Part shown: one piece after another, positions 17,069-26,129 of the stretch | Layout of the letters: every line of letters begins with the position of its first letter | How positions within the stretch are numbered: the stretch's first letter is position 1 | Program-made: the position numbers and the translations under genes | The notes under the pieces: model-generated | Told to the model about the DNA's origin: nothing | Seen by the model: only the letters and a program-made list of their open reading frames with translations | Database searches by the model: none | NCBI RefSeq assembly: GCF_011045025.1 | Contig: NZ_JAAKZX010000104.1 | Span: 1-32,575 of the forward strand | DNA from: Streptomyces ureilyticus | Lineage (GTDB): Bacteria; Actinomycetota; Actinomycetes; Streptomycetales; Streptomycetaceae | DNA: 32,575 nt | Direction of reading: 5' to 3'

Positions 17069-17710
17069 GTGGCGACGGAGATGCCGCACTTGTGGTTCGT
17101 GAGCACCACGGTTTCGGTTCTCGACCACCAGGTGCTGGACAGCCGGGAACGGGCGAAGGCGGAGGGCCTAACCCGGGACGGTCGCAGACGGGAGTACGTG
17201 GTAGCGCACACCGCGCTGCGCCTGCTCCTGGGCAGGTACCTGCGACAGCCTCCTGCAGAAATCCGGCTGGTCCGGCACGGCTGTCCCTCGTGTGGGAAGC
17301 CGCACGGCAGGCCAGCGGTACACGGAGATCCGGTGCACTTCTCGCTGAGTCATAGCGGCGGAGGGGTCCTGTTGGCGTTCGCCGCCTCACCGGTCGGCGT
17401 GGATCTGCAGAGGGTGCCGAACCTCAAGGTGGCCGACCGCGTCGCGGATTTGCTGACCGCGGAAGAGCGACAGGAGTTGGCGGCCCACGACGTGCTGACG
17501 CGGCCGACGGCGTTCGCCCGGGTGTGGACCCGCAAAGAGGCGTATCTCAAAGGGCTCGGAATGGGACTGGGACGGGCGCCGTCCCTCGACTACCTCGGAG
17601 CGGGCGAGGCGCCAGTCTCGCCTGCGGGGTGGTGTGTCCGTGACGTCACGGCAGGAAGTGGTTACGCCGCCGCGGTCGCCGTGCGGCTGGAGGAGGTGGA
17701 CACCATCTGA
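17069..17710 (+). CDS. Sfp-type 4'-phosphopantetheinyl transferase
   Basis: About 213 residues. It attaches the phosphopantetheine arm of CoA to serine of carrier proteins, here presumably the PKS ACP and the free ACP. The family motifs are present in order: HFSLSHSGG (from H90), VGVDLQR (Asp112, magnesium binding) and WTRKEAYLKGLGMGL (Trp153, Lys156, Glu157). A Cys-rich patch (RHGCPSCGKPHG) is also typical of the actinobacterial group. The N-terminus is uncertain: HLWFVSTTVSVL is the normal beginning, so the GTG at 17069 or ATG at 17081 fit best, while a TTG at 16994 has a better GGGGGCAGG ribosome site and would add 25 residues. It leads operon C. Confidence 0.88.
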   Translation: MATEMPHLWFVSTTVSVLDHQVLDSRERAKAEGLTRDGRRREYVVAHTALRLLLGRYLRQPPAEIRLVRHGCPSCGKPHGRPAVHGDPVHFSLSHSGGGVLLAFAASPVGVDLQRVPNLKVADRVADLLTAEERQELAAHDVLTRPTAFARVWTRKEAYLKGLGMGLGRAPSLDYLGAGEAPVSPAGWCVRDVTAGSGYAAAVAVRLEEVDTI

Positions 17711-18007
17711 TCGCCACCCGCAGGACTCCTCAGGCACACGGACCGCTCTTGGCGGACTGCGGGCCGCGATCGGCTCGGACTGGGACCAATGGAGTCGCCC
17801 ATTCCCCCTCCGAGTCAGACGGACACCGTTCTTGCCGTACCGGCGATCCGGTGTGCTGGACGGCACCGATGTCCTTGGGCTGAGGCGAGCAGGTGGGCGG
17901 CGGATGCCGCGCAAGGTCGTCCGAGCGAGAGGGCTTCACGAATTGGCCGCCTTCGCACCGGGCCATGGCTGGTGATGGGCTCGACAAGAGGTGGAAAGCA
18001 GATCAAT
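17711..18007 (+). other. 297-bp spacer between PPTase and PKS genes
   Basis: The PKS frame is open back to 17789, but those 73 codons are not PKS-like. GGTGGAAAG at 17990-17998 sits about 10 nt before the ATG at 18008 and is the likely ribosome site. No hairpin or clear promoter is seen. Confidence 0.4.
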
Positions 18008-21000
18008 ATGGTGGGCCGTTGTGGCGGCGAGGTCCACTTGGGAGGGCTGTTGAGCGGCGTTCGGGCTGACCTGGTCGCGATTGTCGGCATGGCGGGGCGG
18101 TTCCCGCAGGCGCCGGATCTGGACGCGTTTTGGGAACTGCTGATCACGGGTGGCGACGCTGTGGGATCGGTGCCGCGGGAGCGGTGGGACCCGGAGGAGG
18201 TGCTCGACCCGACCCGTGAGATCCAAGCGGTTGGGGGATTCCTCGATGGGGTGGACCAGTTCGACGCGGAGTTCTTCGGAATCTCGCCGCGTGAGGCGGA
18301 GGTGCTGGATCCGCAGCAGCGGCTGATGCTGGAGACGGTCTGGCGGGCGTTGGAGGACGCTGGCGAGGTGGCCGGTGAGCTGCGCGGATCGCACACCGGG
18401 GTCTACGTCGGCGGGCTCTGGCATGACTACGAGTTGCTGCGCAAGGACGGCGGCGCAGGCGCAACGCAGCACAGCATCGTCGGCAACTCTCTCGACATTC
18501 TCTCGTCCCGGGTGTCCTATTTCTTCGGGCTGACCGGGCCCAGTCTGACCGTCGAGAGTAGTTGTTCGTCCTCCTTGGTTGCTCTGCACCAAGCTTGCCA
18601 GGCGCTGCGGCACGGCGAAGTCGACGCGGCGCTGGTCGGCGGATCGAATCTGATGCTAACGCCCGAGGTCACGGTAGGACTCACACATTTCGGAGGTCTT
18701 TCGCCGACTGGGCGCTGTCACGCCTTCGGGGCGGGCGCAGACGGTTTCGTGCGCGGCGAGGGCGTCGCCGCGGTGTACCTGAAGACGCTGGACCGGGCCC
18801 TCCGCGATGGCGATCGGGTGCGCGCGGTGGTCGTCGCGAGTGCGGTCAACAACGATGGCGGCGGGGAAAGCCTCGTTACGCCGAATCCGTCCGCTCAGCG
18901 CGACTTGCTCCAGCGCGTGTACGGATCGGGCACGGTGCCGCTGGAAAAGCTCGCGTACGTCGAGGCGCACGGCACCGGCACCAGCCGCGGCGACACCGCC
19001 GAGGCAGGGGCGCTAGGGGAGGTGCTGGGTATAGCCAGCACGGGCCGCAAGCTGCACATCGGTTCAGTGAAGACCAACATCGGCCATCTCGAACCGGCAG
19101 CGGGGCTGGCAGGGCTCATCAAGGCCGTGCTGGCGCTGGAACATGGCGTCGTCCCGCCGAGCCTGCATGCTGAGGAGCTGAACCCGGCGATCGATTTTGA
19201 CGGGCTGAATCTTGCCGTCGCCCGCGAATCGCTGGCTCTGGCGCCGGACAGCCACATCGGCGTCAACTCGTTCGGTTGGGGCGGGACGAATGCGCACGCC
19301 GTCGTGACCAGGCCGCCCTCGGCGGCGGAACCGGAGCCTACAGCCTCTGACGAGCCGTTTTTGCTGCCGCTCAGCGCACACAATGCGCAGGCGCTGTCGC
19401 AGCGTGCGACGGACGTGCTGGAGCGGTTGGACGCCGGAGCGCCTGCGCGGGAGACGGGGCAGGTATTGGCGTGGTACCGCGACCACTTCCCGGAGCGACG
19501 CGCGCTGATCGGCCCCGAGCTGATCGAAGTGGCGGCGGGCCGGGCGCGGCAGGTGGGAAAGGTCGCCTTAGTTTTCCCAGGGCAGGGCGCGCAGTGGACA
19601 GGCATGGGTGCCGGCCTGTACGGGCATAACGCGGCCTTCACCCGCGCGATGGACCGGTGTGCGGAGGCGTTATCCCAGCAGGTTCCCTGGGACGTACGAG
19701 ATCTCGTCACAGGCGGGGAGGACCCGTCCGGAGTGGACCAGGTGCAGCCCGCATTGTGGGCCACGTCAGTGTCTCTCGCGGCGGCGTGGGCGGACGCGGG
19801 CGTGCGGCCCGACGTCGTGGTGGGCCACAGCCAGGGCGAGATCGCCGCTGCGACGGTCGCCGGAGCACTGTCACCGGAGGATGCCGCTCTAGTGGTGAGC
19901 AGGCGCAGCGGAATCCTGCGGCAGGTCGCCGGACAGGGTCGGATGCTCGCAGTGGACCTTGATCTGGACGGCGCGAAGCGGGCACTTCAAGGCTTTGAGG
20001 GACTGGTCGAACTGGCGGTGCACAACGGGCCGCGGTCCTGCGTGCTGGCCGGTGACGCAGACTCGGTATTGCTGCTCAAGGAGATTCTCGAAGCCGACGA
20101 CGTGTTCTGCCGCTTGGTCGACGTCGACTACGGATCGCACAGCCCGCAGATCGACGCCATCGTACCGACGATCCGCGAGGCACTTGCGTCGGTGAGTCCC
20201 CGGCCGGGGAACACGCCTCTGCTGTCCACAGTGGATCTGACGGGGCTCGACGGCACGGAGATGGACGCCGGATATTGGGCGGCCAACCTGCGGAACCGGG
20301 TTCGTTTCGCAGAGGCGGTGGAGAAGCTTCTCGACGACGGTGTGACGCACATCATCGAAGTCAGCCCCCACCCGGGGCTCGGCACCGCGCTTCGACAGAT
20401 CGGCGACGGCCGTGACGAACCACCGGTTGTGCTGGGTACGCTGCGCCGCGGCGAAGGCGGACACGCCGACCTGCTCAGGGCCTTCGGCGAGGCGTACGTC
20501 TCCGGGCTGAACGCCTGGGGGCCGCGTCCGGCGCGGCGTCCTTCGGTGACCTTGCCGCCGTACCCGTTCCAGCGCGAGCGGTTCTGGACGGAGTCGCGGC
20601 GGAGCACGGGGGCAAAGGGCGGCCGTCTGGCATTGCCGTTGTCGCCGTCGACGGCGAACGGCGTATGGGAAGGCGCTGTCGATCTGGCCTTAGAGGCGCA
20701 TCCCTGGTTGACCGATCATCGTGTGCACGACGCTGTTGTCTTCCCGGCTGGCGGCTATCTCGCGCTGATGCAGAGCGCGCTGAGCGATCGTGCTGACGCA
20801 CCGCTGGTGTTGCGGGACATCGACTTGCCCGCGGTGTTGGCGTTGGGTGACGAGCCGCTGAAGCTTGCTGCGACGTGGCGCCCCGGTGCGGGCTCGGCGG
20901 GCGTGGTGTCGTTGGCATCTGGTGAAGAGACTGGGTGGACGCGGCATTGCCGCGCACTGACGTCCTGGGGCGCGCCCGTCGAGTTATGCAGGTTCCCGGA

Positions 21001-23989
21001 GTACATGCTCAACAAGAACGTCCTCAACGCTGACGACTTCTACCGGCGCTGTGCACAGCGGAATCTGTCGTATGGCAAGGCTTTCCGGTCTGTGACCGGT
21101 GGTCATGTCGCTGAGGACGAGGCACTGGTCTCACTGGAGCTGCCCGCGGGAAGTCCGTCCGGAGCCGCGGTGGGAGCGCTGCATCCGGTGCTGTGGGACG
21201 GAATTCTGCAAGCGGCTCTCGCAGCGGGTGACGGCCCTTCGGTGCCGGTCGCGATCCGCTCGGCAGCGGTGACGGCGACCGGTGCGCGCCAGTTATGGGT
21301 CCACTCGCGGCGAGTGGGCAGTGGTTTCGACCTCGCGGTGTTCGACGCCAGTCGCGCGCCGGTCGGGCGTCTCGAGGGGGTGGTGCTGGCCGATCTGCCG
21401 ACGAGCACAGCGCAGGTCGACATCGCTCAGAACGTCTACCGGATGAGCTTCGAGCGGCAGGAGCGGCAGACAGGCGACCTTGGCACGGTGGTCTCCTGCG
21501 GGCGGGCGGGCGTGCTGCCGGACGCGCTCGGGCCGGAAGATCTGGCCAGTGCGGACACTGTGGTTTTCTTCGCCCCTGAACAGGGGCGGGCGGGGCTGGT
21601 GGAGCTGACGAACCTGATTCGTCGCTGCCTTGACGAAAACCCTTCTGCCAGGCTGACCGTGGTAGTCCGAGACGGCGCTCCTTCATCCGGGCTGTACGTG
21701 GGCTTCATAGCCGCGGTGCAGGCGGAGTATCCGCAGCTCAGCGCACGGCTGATTGAGACCGACGCGCTTTCGCCGGCCCTGGTGGACGAGCTCGCGGCCA
21801 CCGAGGACAGGGTTGTCCTGCGCGGCAATGAACGCTTTGTCGGACGGCGCAGCCACGGCGGCGCCTCGGAGACACCCGCACCGTGGCGGAACAGTCGTCG
21901 GGCGCAGTCGTTCCGCCAAGGCATTGCACGACCGGGCAGCCTTGACTCGCTGTGCCGGTGGCCACTGGACCGGCCGGCGCTCGCCGACGGGCACGTGGAG
22001 GTTGCCGTCGACGCTGCGTCGCTCAACTTCATCGACGTGATGAAGGCGATGGGCGTCTACCCGGACAGCTCGCCGGACCGAGAGCTGCTGGGCCTCGACT
22101 GCGCTGGCACGGTGACCGCCGTTGGGCCGGGGGTGAGCGGGATTTCCGCCGGGGATCGGGTGGTCGCCTGCGGGTTTGGCACGCTCGCCTCGCAGGTCAC
22201 CGTCGATGCGCGGCACGTCGTGCCGCTCCCGGGTGGGCTGAGTGCGCCCGAGGCTGCGGCGCTGCCGATGGTGCTGGTCACGGCCTGGTACTCGCTCGTC
22301 CACGTGGCCAGGATCGAGCCGGGCGAGACGGTGCTCATCCATTCGGCCACAGGCGGCCTCGGCCTGGCGGCCCTGCAGGTCGCACGGATGTCGGGTGCGA
22401 ACGTGATCGCCACGGCGGGTACCGAGGAGAAGCGCCGGTACCTGCGCGGGTTGGGGGTGGAGCACGTCTTCGACTCACGTGGCCTCGACTGGGCCGCGGG
22501 CGTGCGCGCTGCGACGGCTGGTCGTGGTGTGGACATCGTGCTCAATTCGCTGGCGGGTGCCGCTATTCCGCTCGGCATGGAGGCACTGGCTGAGGATGGC
22601 CGATTCGTAGAAGTGGGCAAGCGGGACATCTACGCCGAGACCTCCGTCGACCTCGGAGCGTTCAGGAAATCGGTCACCTTTGCCGCAGTGGACATCGCCG
22701 GACTGCTGCGACGTCGCCCGCAGCGGTTCGCGTCGGTACTCAACACCGTCTGGGAGCTGCTGGAGGCGCGGAAACTCAAGCCAATGCCGGTGCGGGAGTG
22801 GGAGTTCGCCGATGCCGAAGAGGCGTTCCGCACCATGTCGCGGGGTGAGCACATCGGCAAGATCGTGCTCACTAACCCAGCCGGCTGTGCCACCGTGACG
22901 CCCAAGCCGTTGCCGGATGGTCGCTTCCGTTCCGAGGGCACCTACCTGATCACTGGCGGCCTCGGCGCGCTGGGTATGTCGCTGGCGGAGTTCCTGGTGT
23001 CTTGCGGAGCCGGTGCGGTCGCACTGCTCGGACGGTCCGAGCCGAGCGATCCCGACCGGATCGAAGCGTTGCGCGCCACTGGAGTCCGGGTCGGTGTGTG
23101 GTCTGCCGACGTTGCCGACGAGCAGCGCATGCGGACAGTGCTGGACGAGATCCGGACGACCTTGCCGCCACTGCGTGGTGTCTTCCACGCGGCGGGCATC
23201 CTCGACGATGCCACCCTGCAGAACCTCGATGCTGCTCGGATCGAGCGTGTACTGCGGCCGAAGGCGGACGGTGCCCGCGTGCTGCATGAACTCACCGCCG
23301 ACGACGGGCTGGATCTGTTTGTGCTGTTTTCGTCCGCCGCCGCGTTCGTCGGCACGGCGGGCCAAGCCGCTTACGCCGCGGCCAACAGTTGTCTCGACGC
23401 ACTCGCGCTGGAGCGCCGTCGAGCCGGACAGCCCGGCTTGAGCGTGCAGTGGGGGCCGGTTTCCGACGTCGGACTCGCGGCGCGTGACGCGGGCCGCGGT
23501 GACCGGCTCGCCGACCGCGGCATGCGGAGTGTGACTGTCGAAGAGTGCTGGCAGGCGCTGAGGCGGTTCATCGAGACGGACGAGGCCCTGGTCGCCTACG
23601 TCGCACTCGACCCTCAGCGGTGGATCGAGACTTACCCCGCCACCGCCTCCCTGTCCAGCTGGCGGTCACTTGCGACCATGGACAGGTCCGCAGCGGACAC
23701 GGGGTTGCGGAATGTGACTGCGGAGCAACGGCGGGGACTGGTGGAGAACATGGTCCGCCGTGACGCTGCGATGGTGCTGCGCATCGACCCGGACAAGCTG
23801 GCCCGCGATGTCCCGCTCAAGTCGCTCGGCCTCGATTCGCTGATGTCGCTGGAGCTACGCAACAAGCTGGAGGCTTCGCTGGGTTTGCGTCTGAGCCCGA
23901 CGCTGCTGTGGAAGTACGGCAGCCTGTCACGTCTCGGCGCCGCGCTGTCAGACCTGTTCGATATGGAGGAGGCGGGCGCACATGGGTGA
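18008..23989 (+). CDS. Single-module highly reducing type I polyketide synthase (KS-AT-DH-ER-KR-ACP)
   Basis: 1993 residues. KS about 20-430: Cys186 in ESSCSSSL (most KS read DTACSSSL), His321 (EAHGTGT), His360 (NIGHLEP). AT about 515-830: GHSQGE with Ser608, then VDYGSHSP; GHSQGE and a YASH-like box point to methylmalonyl-CoA or another branched extender, tentatively. DH about 880-1140: His904 in DHRVHDAVVFP (the motif Gly is Asp), YGKAF, Asp1064 in DGILQ. ER about 1310-1620: HSATGGLGLAALQVA. KR about 1640-1880: TGGLGALG, HAAGILDDA (LDD, B-type), FSSAAA, AAYAAANS. ACP: LGLDSLMSL with Ser1944. There is no thioesterase, loading or docking domain. All domains look active, so the chain unit should be fully reduced; it may act iteratively. 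Five TTA codons: 521, 555, 895, 993, 1096. Confidence 0.92.
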   Translation: MVGRCGGEVHLGGLLSGVRADLVAIVGMAGRFPQAPDLDAFWELLITGGDAVGSVPRERWDPEEVLDPTREIQAVGGFLDGVDQFDAEFFGISPREAEVLDPQQRLMLETVWRALEDAGEVAGELRGSHTGVYVGGLWHDYELLRKDGGAGATQHSIVGNSLDILSSRVSYFFGLTGPSLTVESSCSSSLVALHQACQALRHGEVDAALVGGSNLMLTPEVTVGLTHFGGLSPTGRCHAFGAGADGFVRGEGVAAVYLKTLDRALRDGDRVRAVVVASAVNNDGGGESLVTPNPSAQRDLLQRVYGSGTVPLEKLAYVEAHGTGTSRGDTAEAGALGEVLGIASTGRKLHIGSVKTNIGHLEPAAGLAGLIKAVLALEHGVVPPSLHAEELNPAIDFDGLNLAVARESLALAPDSHIGVNSFGWGGTNAHAVVTRPPSAAEPEPTASDEPFLLPLSAHNAQALSQRATDVLERLDAGAPARETGQVLAWYRDHFPERRALIGPELIEVAAGRARQVGKVALVFPGQGAQWTGMGAGLYGHNAAFTRAMDRCAEALSQQVPWDVRDLVTGGEDPSGVDQVQPALWATSVSLAAAWADAGVRPDVVVGHSQGEIAAATVAGALSPEDAALVVSRRSGILRQVAGQGRMLAVDLDLDGAKRALQGFEGLVELAVHNGPRSCVLAGDADSVLLLKEILEADDVFCRLVDVDYGSHSPQIDAIVPTIREALASVSPRPGNTPLLSTVDLTGLDGTEMDAGYWAANLRNRVRFAEAVEKLLDDGVTHIIEVSPHPGLGTALRQIGDGRDEPPVVLGTLRRGEGGHADLLRAFGEAYVSGLNAWGPRPARRPSVTLPPYPFQRERFWTESRRSTGAKGGRLALPLSPSTANGVWEGAVDLALEAHPWLTDHRVHDAVVFPAGGYLALMQSALSDRADAPLVLRDIDLPAVLALGDEPLKLAATWRPGAGSAGVVSLASGEETGWTRHCRALTSWGAPVELCRFPEYMLNKNVLNADDFYRRCAQRNLSYGKAFRSVTGGHVAEDEALVSLELPAGSPSGAAVGALHPVLWDGILQAALAAGDGPSVPVAIRSAAVTATGARQLWVHSRRVGSGFDLAVFDASRAPVGRLEGVVLADLPTSTAQVDIAQNVYRMSFERQERQTGDLGTVVSCGRAGVLPDALGPEDLASADTVVFFAPEQGRAGLVELTNLIRRCLDENPSARLTVVVRDGAPSSGLYVGFIAAVQAEYPQLSARLIETDALSPALVDELAATEDRVVLRGNERFVGRRSHGGASETPAPWRNSRRAQSFRQGIARPGSLDSLCRWPLDRPALADGHVEVAVDAASLNFIDVMKAMGVYPDSSPDRELLGLDCAGTVTAVGPGVSGISAGDRVVACGFGTLASQVTVDARHVVPLPGGLSAPEAAALPMVLVTAWYSLVHVARIEPGETVLIHSATGGLGLAALQVARMSGANVIATAGTEEKRRYLRGLGVEHVFDSRGLDWAAGVRAATAGRGVDIVLNSLAGAAIPLGMEALAEDGRFVEVGKRDIYAETSVDLGAFRKSVTFAAVDIAGLLRRRPQRFASVLNTVWELLEARKLKPMPVREWEFADAEEAFRTMSRGEHIGKIVLTNPAGCATVTPKPLPDGRFRSEGTYLITGGLGALGMSLAEFLVSCGAGAVALLGRSEPSDPDRIEALRATGVRVGVWSADVADEQRMRTVLDEIRTTLPPLRGVFHAAGILDDATLQNLDAARIERVLRPKADGARVLHELTADDGLDLFVLFSSAAAFVGTAGQAAYAAANSCLDALALERRRAGQPGLSVQWGPVSDVGLAARDAGRGDRLADRGMRSVTVEECWQALRRFIETDEALVAYVALDPQRWIETYPATASLSSWRSLATMDRSAADTGLRNVTAEQRRGLVENMVRRDAAMVLRIDPDKLARDVPLKSLGLDSLMSLELRNKLEASLGLRLSPTLLWKYGSLSRLGAALSDLFDMEEAGAHG

Positions 23990-24410
23990 TCGCCCGATCC
24001 TCACCCTCGACGAGACCCGCCTCTTGCTGGCGGAGTACCTACCAGATGAACACGGGTTTGACATCGCCGAGGTCGCGCCGGACGGCCTGGTGTTCACGGC
24101 CGATCCAGCGAGCTTGTCGACCCGCCCTGGCGGCACGGTCTCCGGCCCGGCCATCTTTGCCTTCGCGGACGTGGCGGCGTATCTGGCCGTCAGCGCCTAC
24201 CTGGGCAAGACACCGTCAGCGATGCTGACGTCCAGCAGCATCACCTTCCTGGAGGCTGCCGAGCCGGGGGAGCTGCGCGCCCGCATCGAAGCCGTGCGAA
24301 TCGGCCGTCGGACAGCTGTGTTCACAGCACGCGTCGAGGATGAGCCGGGGCGCCTGGTCGCTCTGGCAACCCTGCACTTCTCCTTTCCCGGTAGGAGGAG
24401 GGAGCTGTGA
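23982..24410 (+). CDS. PaaI-type hotdog-fold thioesterase-like protein
   Basis: 142 residues. The ATG lies within the end of the PKS gene (8-nt overlap), so the two are translated together. The core RPGGTVSGPAIFAFADVAAYLAV has the PaaI helix with Asp63 (FADVA), although the usual HGG reads SGP as in one actinobacterial subgroup. The following SSSITFLEAAEPGELRARIEAVRIGRRTAVFTARV is the hotdog sheet. It could hydrolyse the acyl-S-ACP of the PKS, which lacks its own thioesterase. In some pathways (for example CmiS1 in cremimycin biosynthesis) hotdog proteins instead add glycine to an enoyl chain, and a glycine-oxidase-type flavoenzyme then trims it; an FAD oxidase is also present here. Which applies is unknown. 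Confidence 0.82.
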   Translation: MGDRPILTLDETRLLLAEYLPDEHGFDIAEVAPDGLVFTADPASLSTRPGGTVSGPAIFAFADVAAYLAVSAYLGKTPSAMLTSSSITFLEAAEPGELRARIEAVRIGRRTAVFTARVEDEPGRLVALATLHFSFPGRRREL

Positions 24411-24413
24411 TGC

Positions 24414-26129
24414 TCAGGTATCGCCGACACCGAGCGGGCGGATGGAATAGGTGACCTTCTCCCAGGGATACGTCGGCAGCGAAAGCACCGCGCGGGCCGG
24501 CGCCTCACTCGGGACGGCTTCCGCTGAGTCCAGCATCCGCATGCGTGGGTCCTCGGTGCCGTTCCCCAGCGCCGTCAGGGCGTCGCGGGCTTCCTGCGCA
24601 CTGTCCGCCTTGATCCAGGCGGCGAACCGAAGACGGGTGCGTCCATGGGTCGCGGTGTACACGAAGGCCGGGTAGTCGGCTTCGGAAAGCCTTACCGCGT
24701 AACGAATCGCAAGTGCGCGCAGAGCCGACTCCGTGTGAGCAGACACCAGGAAACCGCTCGCAGTGGCCGGGCTCATCACCCGCTCGAAAGAGTCGGAGGA
24801 AGAGAGCACGACGTGGGCGTTGGTGCCGCTCATGCCGAATGAACTGACGGCCGCACACCGGCCTGCCGACGAATCCCAGGGCACCGTCTCCGTAGGCACG
24901 GTCATGCCGCTGTCACCGAGCTCGATCCGTGGGTTGAGCGTTTCGAACTGTGCCTGCTGTGGAATTCGCCGTTTCTCCAGGCACAACACGGCTTTGATGA
25001 GCCCGAGTACACCCGCGGCGGCCTCGGCGTGCCCGAGGTTCGCCTTCACGGACCCGACGTGCCACGTCCTTCTCGGACTACCCAAAGCCGTCCGGGCTGC
25101 TTCCAGCTCGATCGGGTCGCCCAGCGGAGTTCCGGTGCCGTGGGCTTCCAGATAGCCGATGTCGGCGGCTGTCAGCCCGGCGGAAGCCAGCACAGACTCG
25201 ATCAGTCGCGTCTGCGCCAGTACGTTCGGTGCGGTGAAGCCGGAGGACTGCCCATCCTGGTTGACGCCGGTGCCCTCGATCACAGCGAGGATTCGGTCTC
25301 CGTCGCGCTCCGCGTCGGCCAACCGCTTCAGCACCACCGCGCCGCAGCCTTCGCCGCGGACGAAGCCGTTGGCCCGCGCGTCGAACGGGCGACAGCGGCC
25401 GTCCGGTGACAGCGCTTCCGTGCGCTGGATTTCCGCAGTCGAGCGCGGCGCGAGCACGAGGCTCACACCACCGGCCAGGGCCACGTCGCAGTCACCCGCG
25501 GCCAGCGCGCGGCAGGCCGTGTGCAGGGCGACCAAGGAGGACGAACAGGCTGTGTCAATCGCCATCGTCGGGCCCTGGAAGCCCAGTGTGTAGGCGATCC
25601 GGCCCGCGGCGAAGCAGTGGCCATTGCCGATGAGCCAGGACGAGCTCGGCTCGCCGTCGGCCCACAACCGGTAGTCCTGGCTGGTGATGCCGACGAACAC
25701 GCCGGTCGACTCCGCAACGCTCGCGGGAGGGATGGCCGCGTCCTCGAACGCCTCCCACACCACTTCGAGCAGCAGACGGTGCTGCGGGTCGAGGCTCCTC
25801 GCCTCCCGAGGGGAGATCCCGAAGAACTTCGCGTCAAAATCGAGCACGTCTTTCAGATATCCGCCGCGGGAAAGCAAGCCGTCCCAGTCGTCAGCGAACG
25901 TGCGGCGGCGATGCTCGGGGAGCTCGTTGGTGAGGTCGCGGCCCTCTGCCAGGGCCTGCCAGTACGCCTCGCGGTCAGCGATTCCGCCGGGCGCGCGCAG
26001 CCCTGTGCCAATGATGGCGACACGCTGCGTAGCGCGCAACGCCTCCAGTTGTCCTCGCAGCGACTGGATCGTCTCCATGGCCCGGCGTAGCGGGCCTGAG
26101 GCTGTGTCGTCGTCCGAAGTTGATGACAT
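24414..26129 (-). CDS. Stand-alone ketosynthase with deleted AT domain
   Basis: 571 residues. An N-terminal coiled coil (RRAMETIQSLRGQLEALRA, about 15-33) looks like a docking helix of modular PKS. The KS domain is intact: Cys195 (DTACSSSL), His330 (EAHGTGT), His367 (ANLGHAEA). Residues about 445-530 match the KS-AT linker (SALRALAIRYAVRL, YTATHGRTRLRFAAWIKA). Then, instead of an acyltransferase, the sequence passes almost directly to the post-AT linker LSLPTYPWEKVTYSIRP (about 549-565) and ends. So roughly 300 residues of AT have been lost neatly from a modular protein. No ACP is attached. It may condense, transfer or cyclise a chain on a partner ACP, as other stand-alone KSs do. It is convergent with the hotdog gene (3-bp gap). 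Confidence 0.88.
   Translation of the reverse strand: MSSTSDDDTASGPLRRAMETIQSLRGQLEALRATQRVAIIGTGLRAPGGIADREAYWQALAEGRDLTNELPEHRRRTFADDWDGLLSRGGYLKDVLDFDAKFFGISPREARSLDPQHRLLLEVVWEAFEDAAIPPASVAESTGVFVGITSQDYRLWADGEPSSSWLIGNGHCFAAGRIAYTLGFQGPTMAIDTACSSSLVALHTACRALAAGDCDVALAGGVSLVLAPRSTAEIQRTEALSPDGRCRPFDARANGFVRGEGCGAVVLKRLADAERDGDRILAVIEGTGVNQDGQSSGFTAPNVLAQTRLIESVLASAGLTAADIGYLEAHGTGTPLGDPIELEAARTALGSPRRTWHVGSVKANLGHAEAAAGVLGLIKAVLCLEKRRIPQQAQFETLNPRIELGDSGMTVPTETVPWDSSAGRCAAVSSFGMSGTNAHVVLSSSDSFERVMSPATASGFLVSAHTESALRALAIRYAVRLSEADYPAFVYTATHGRTRLRFAAWIKADSAQEARDALTALGNGTEDPRMRMLDSAEAVPSEAPARAVLSLPTYPWEKVTYSIRPLGVGDT

Noticed and set aside
17789..18007. Earlier start of the PKS at 17789
   Set aside because: The 73 extra residues do not resemble a PKS N-terminus, and GGTGGAAAG correctly precedes the ATG at 18008.
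24414..26129. Reading the lone KS as a KS-AT extension module
   Set aside because: No GHSxGE or other AT motif occurs between the KS linker and the post-AT motif, and there is no room for an AT.
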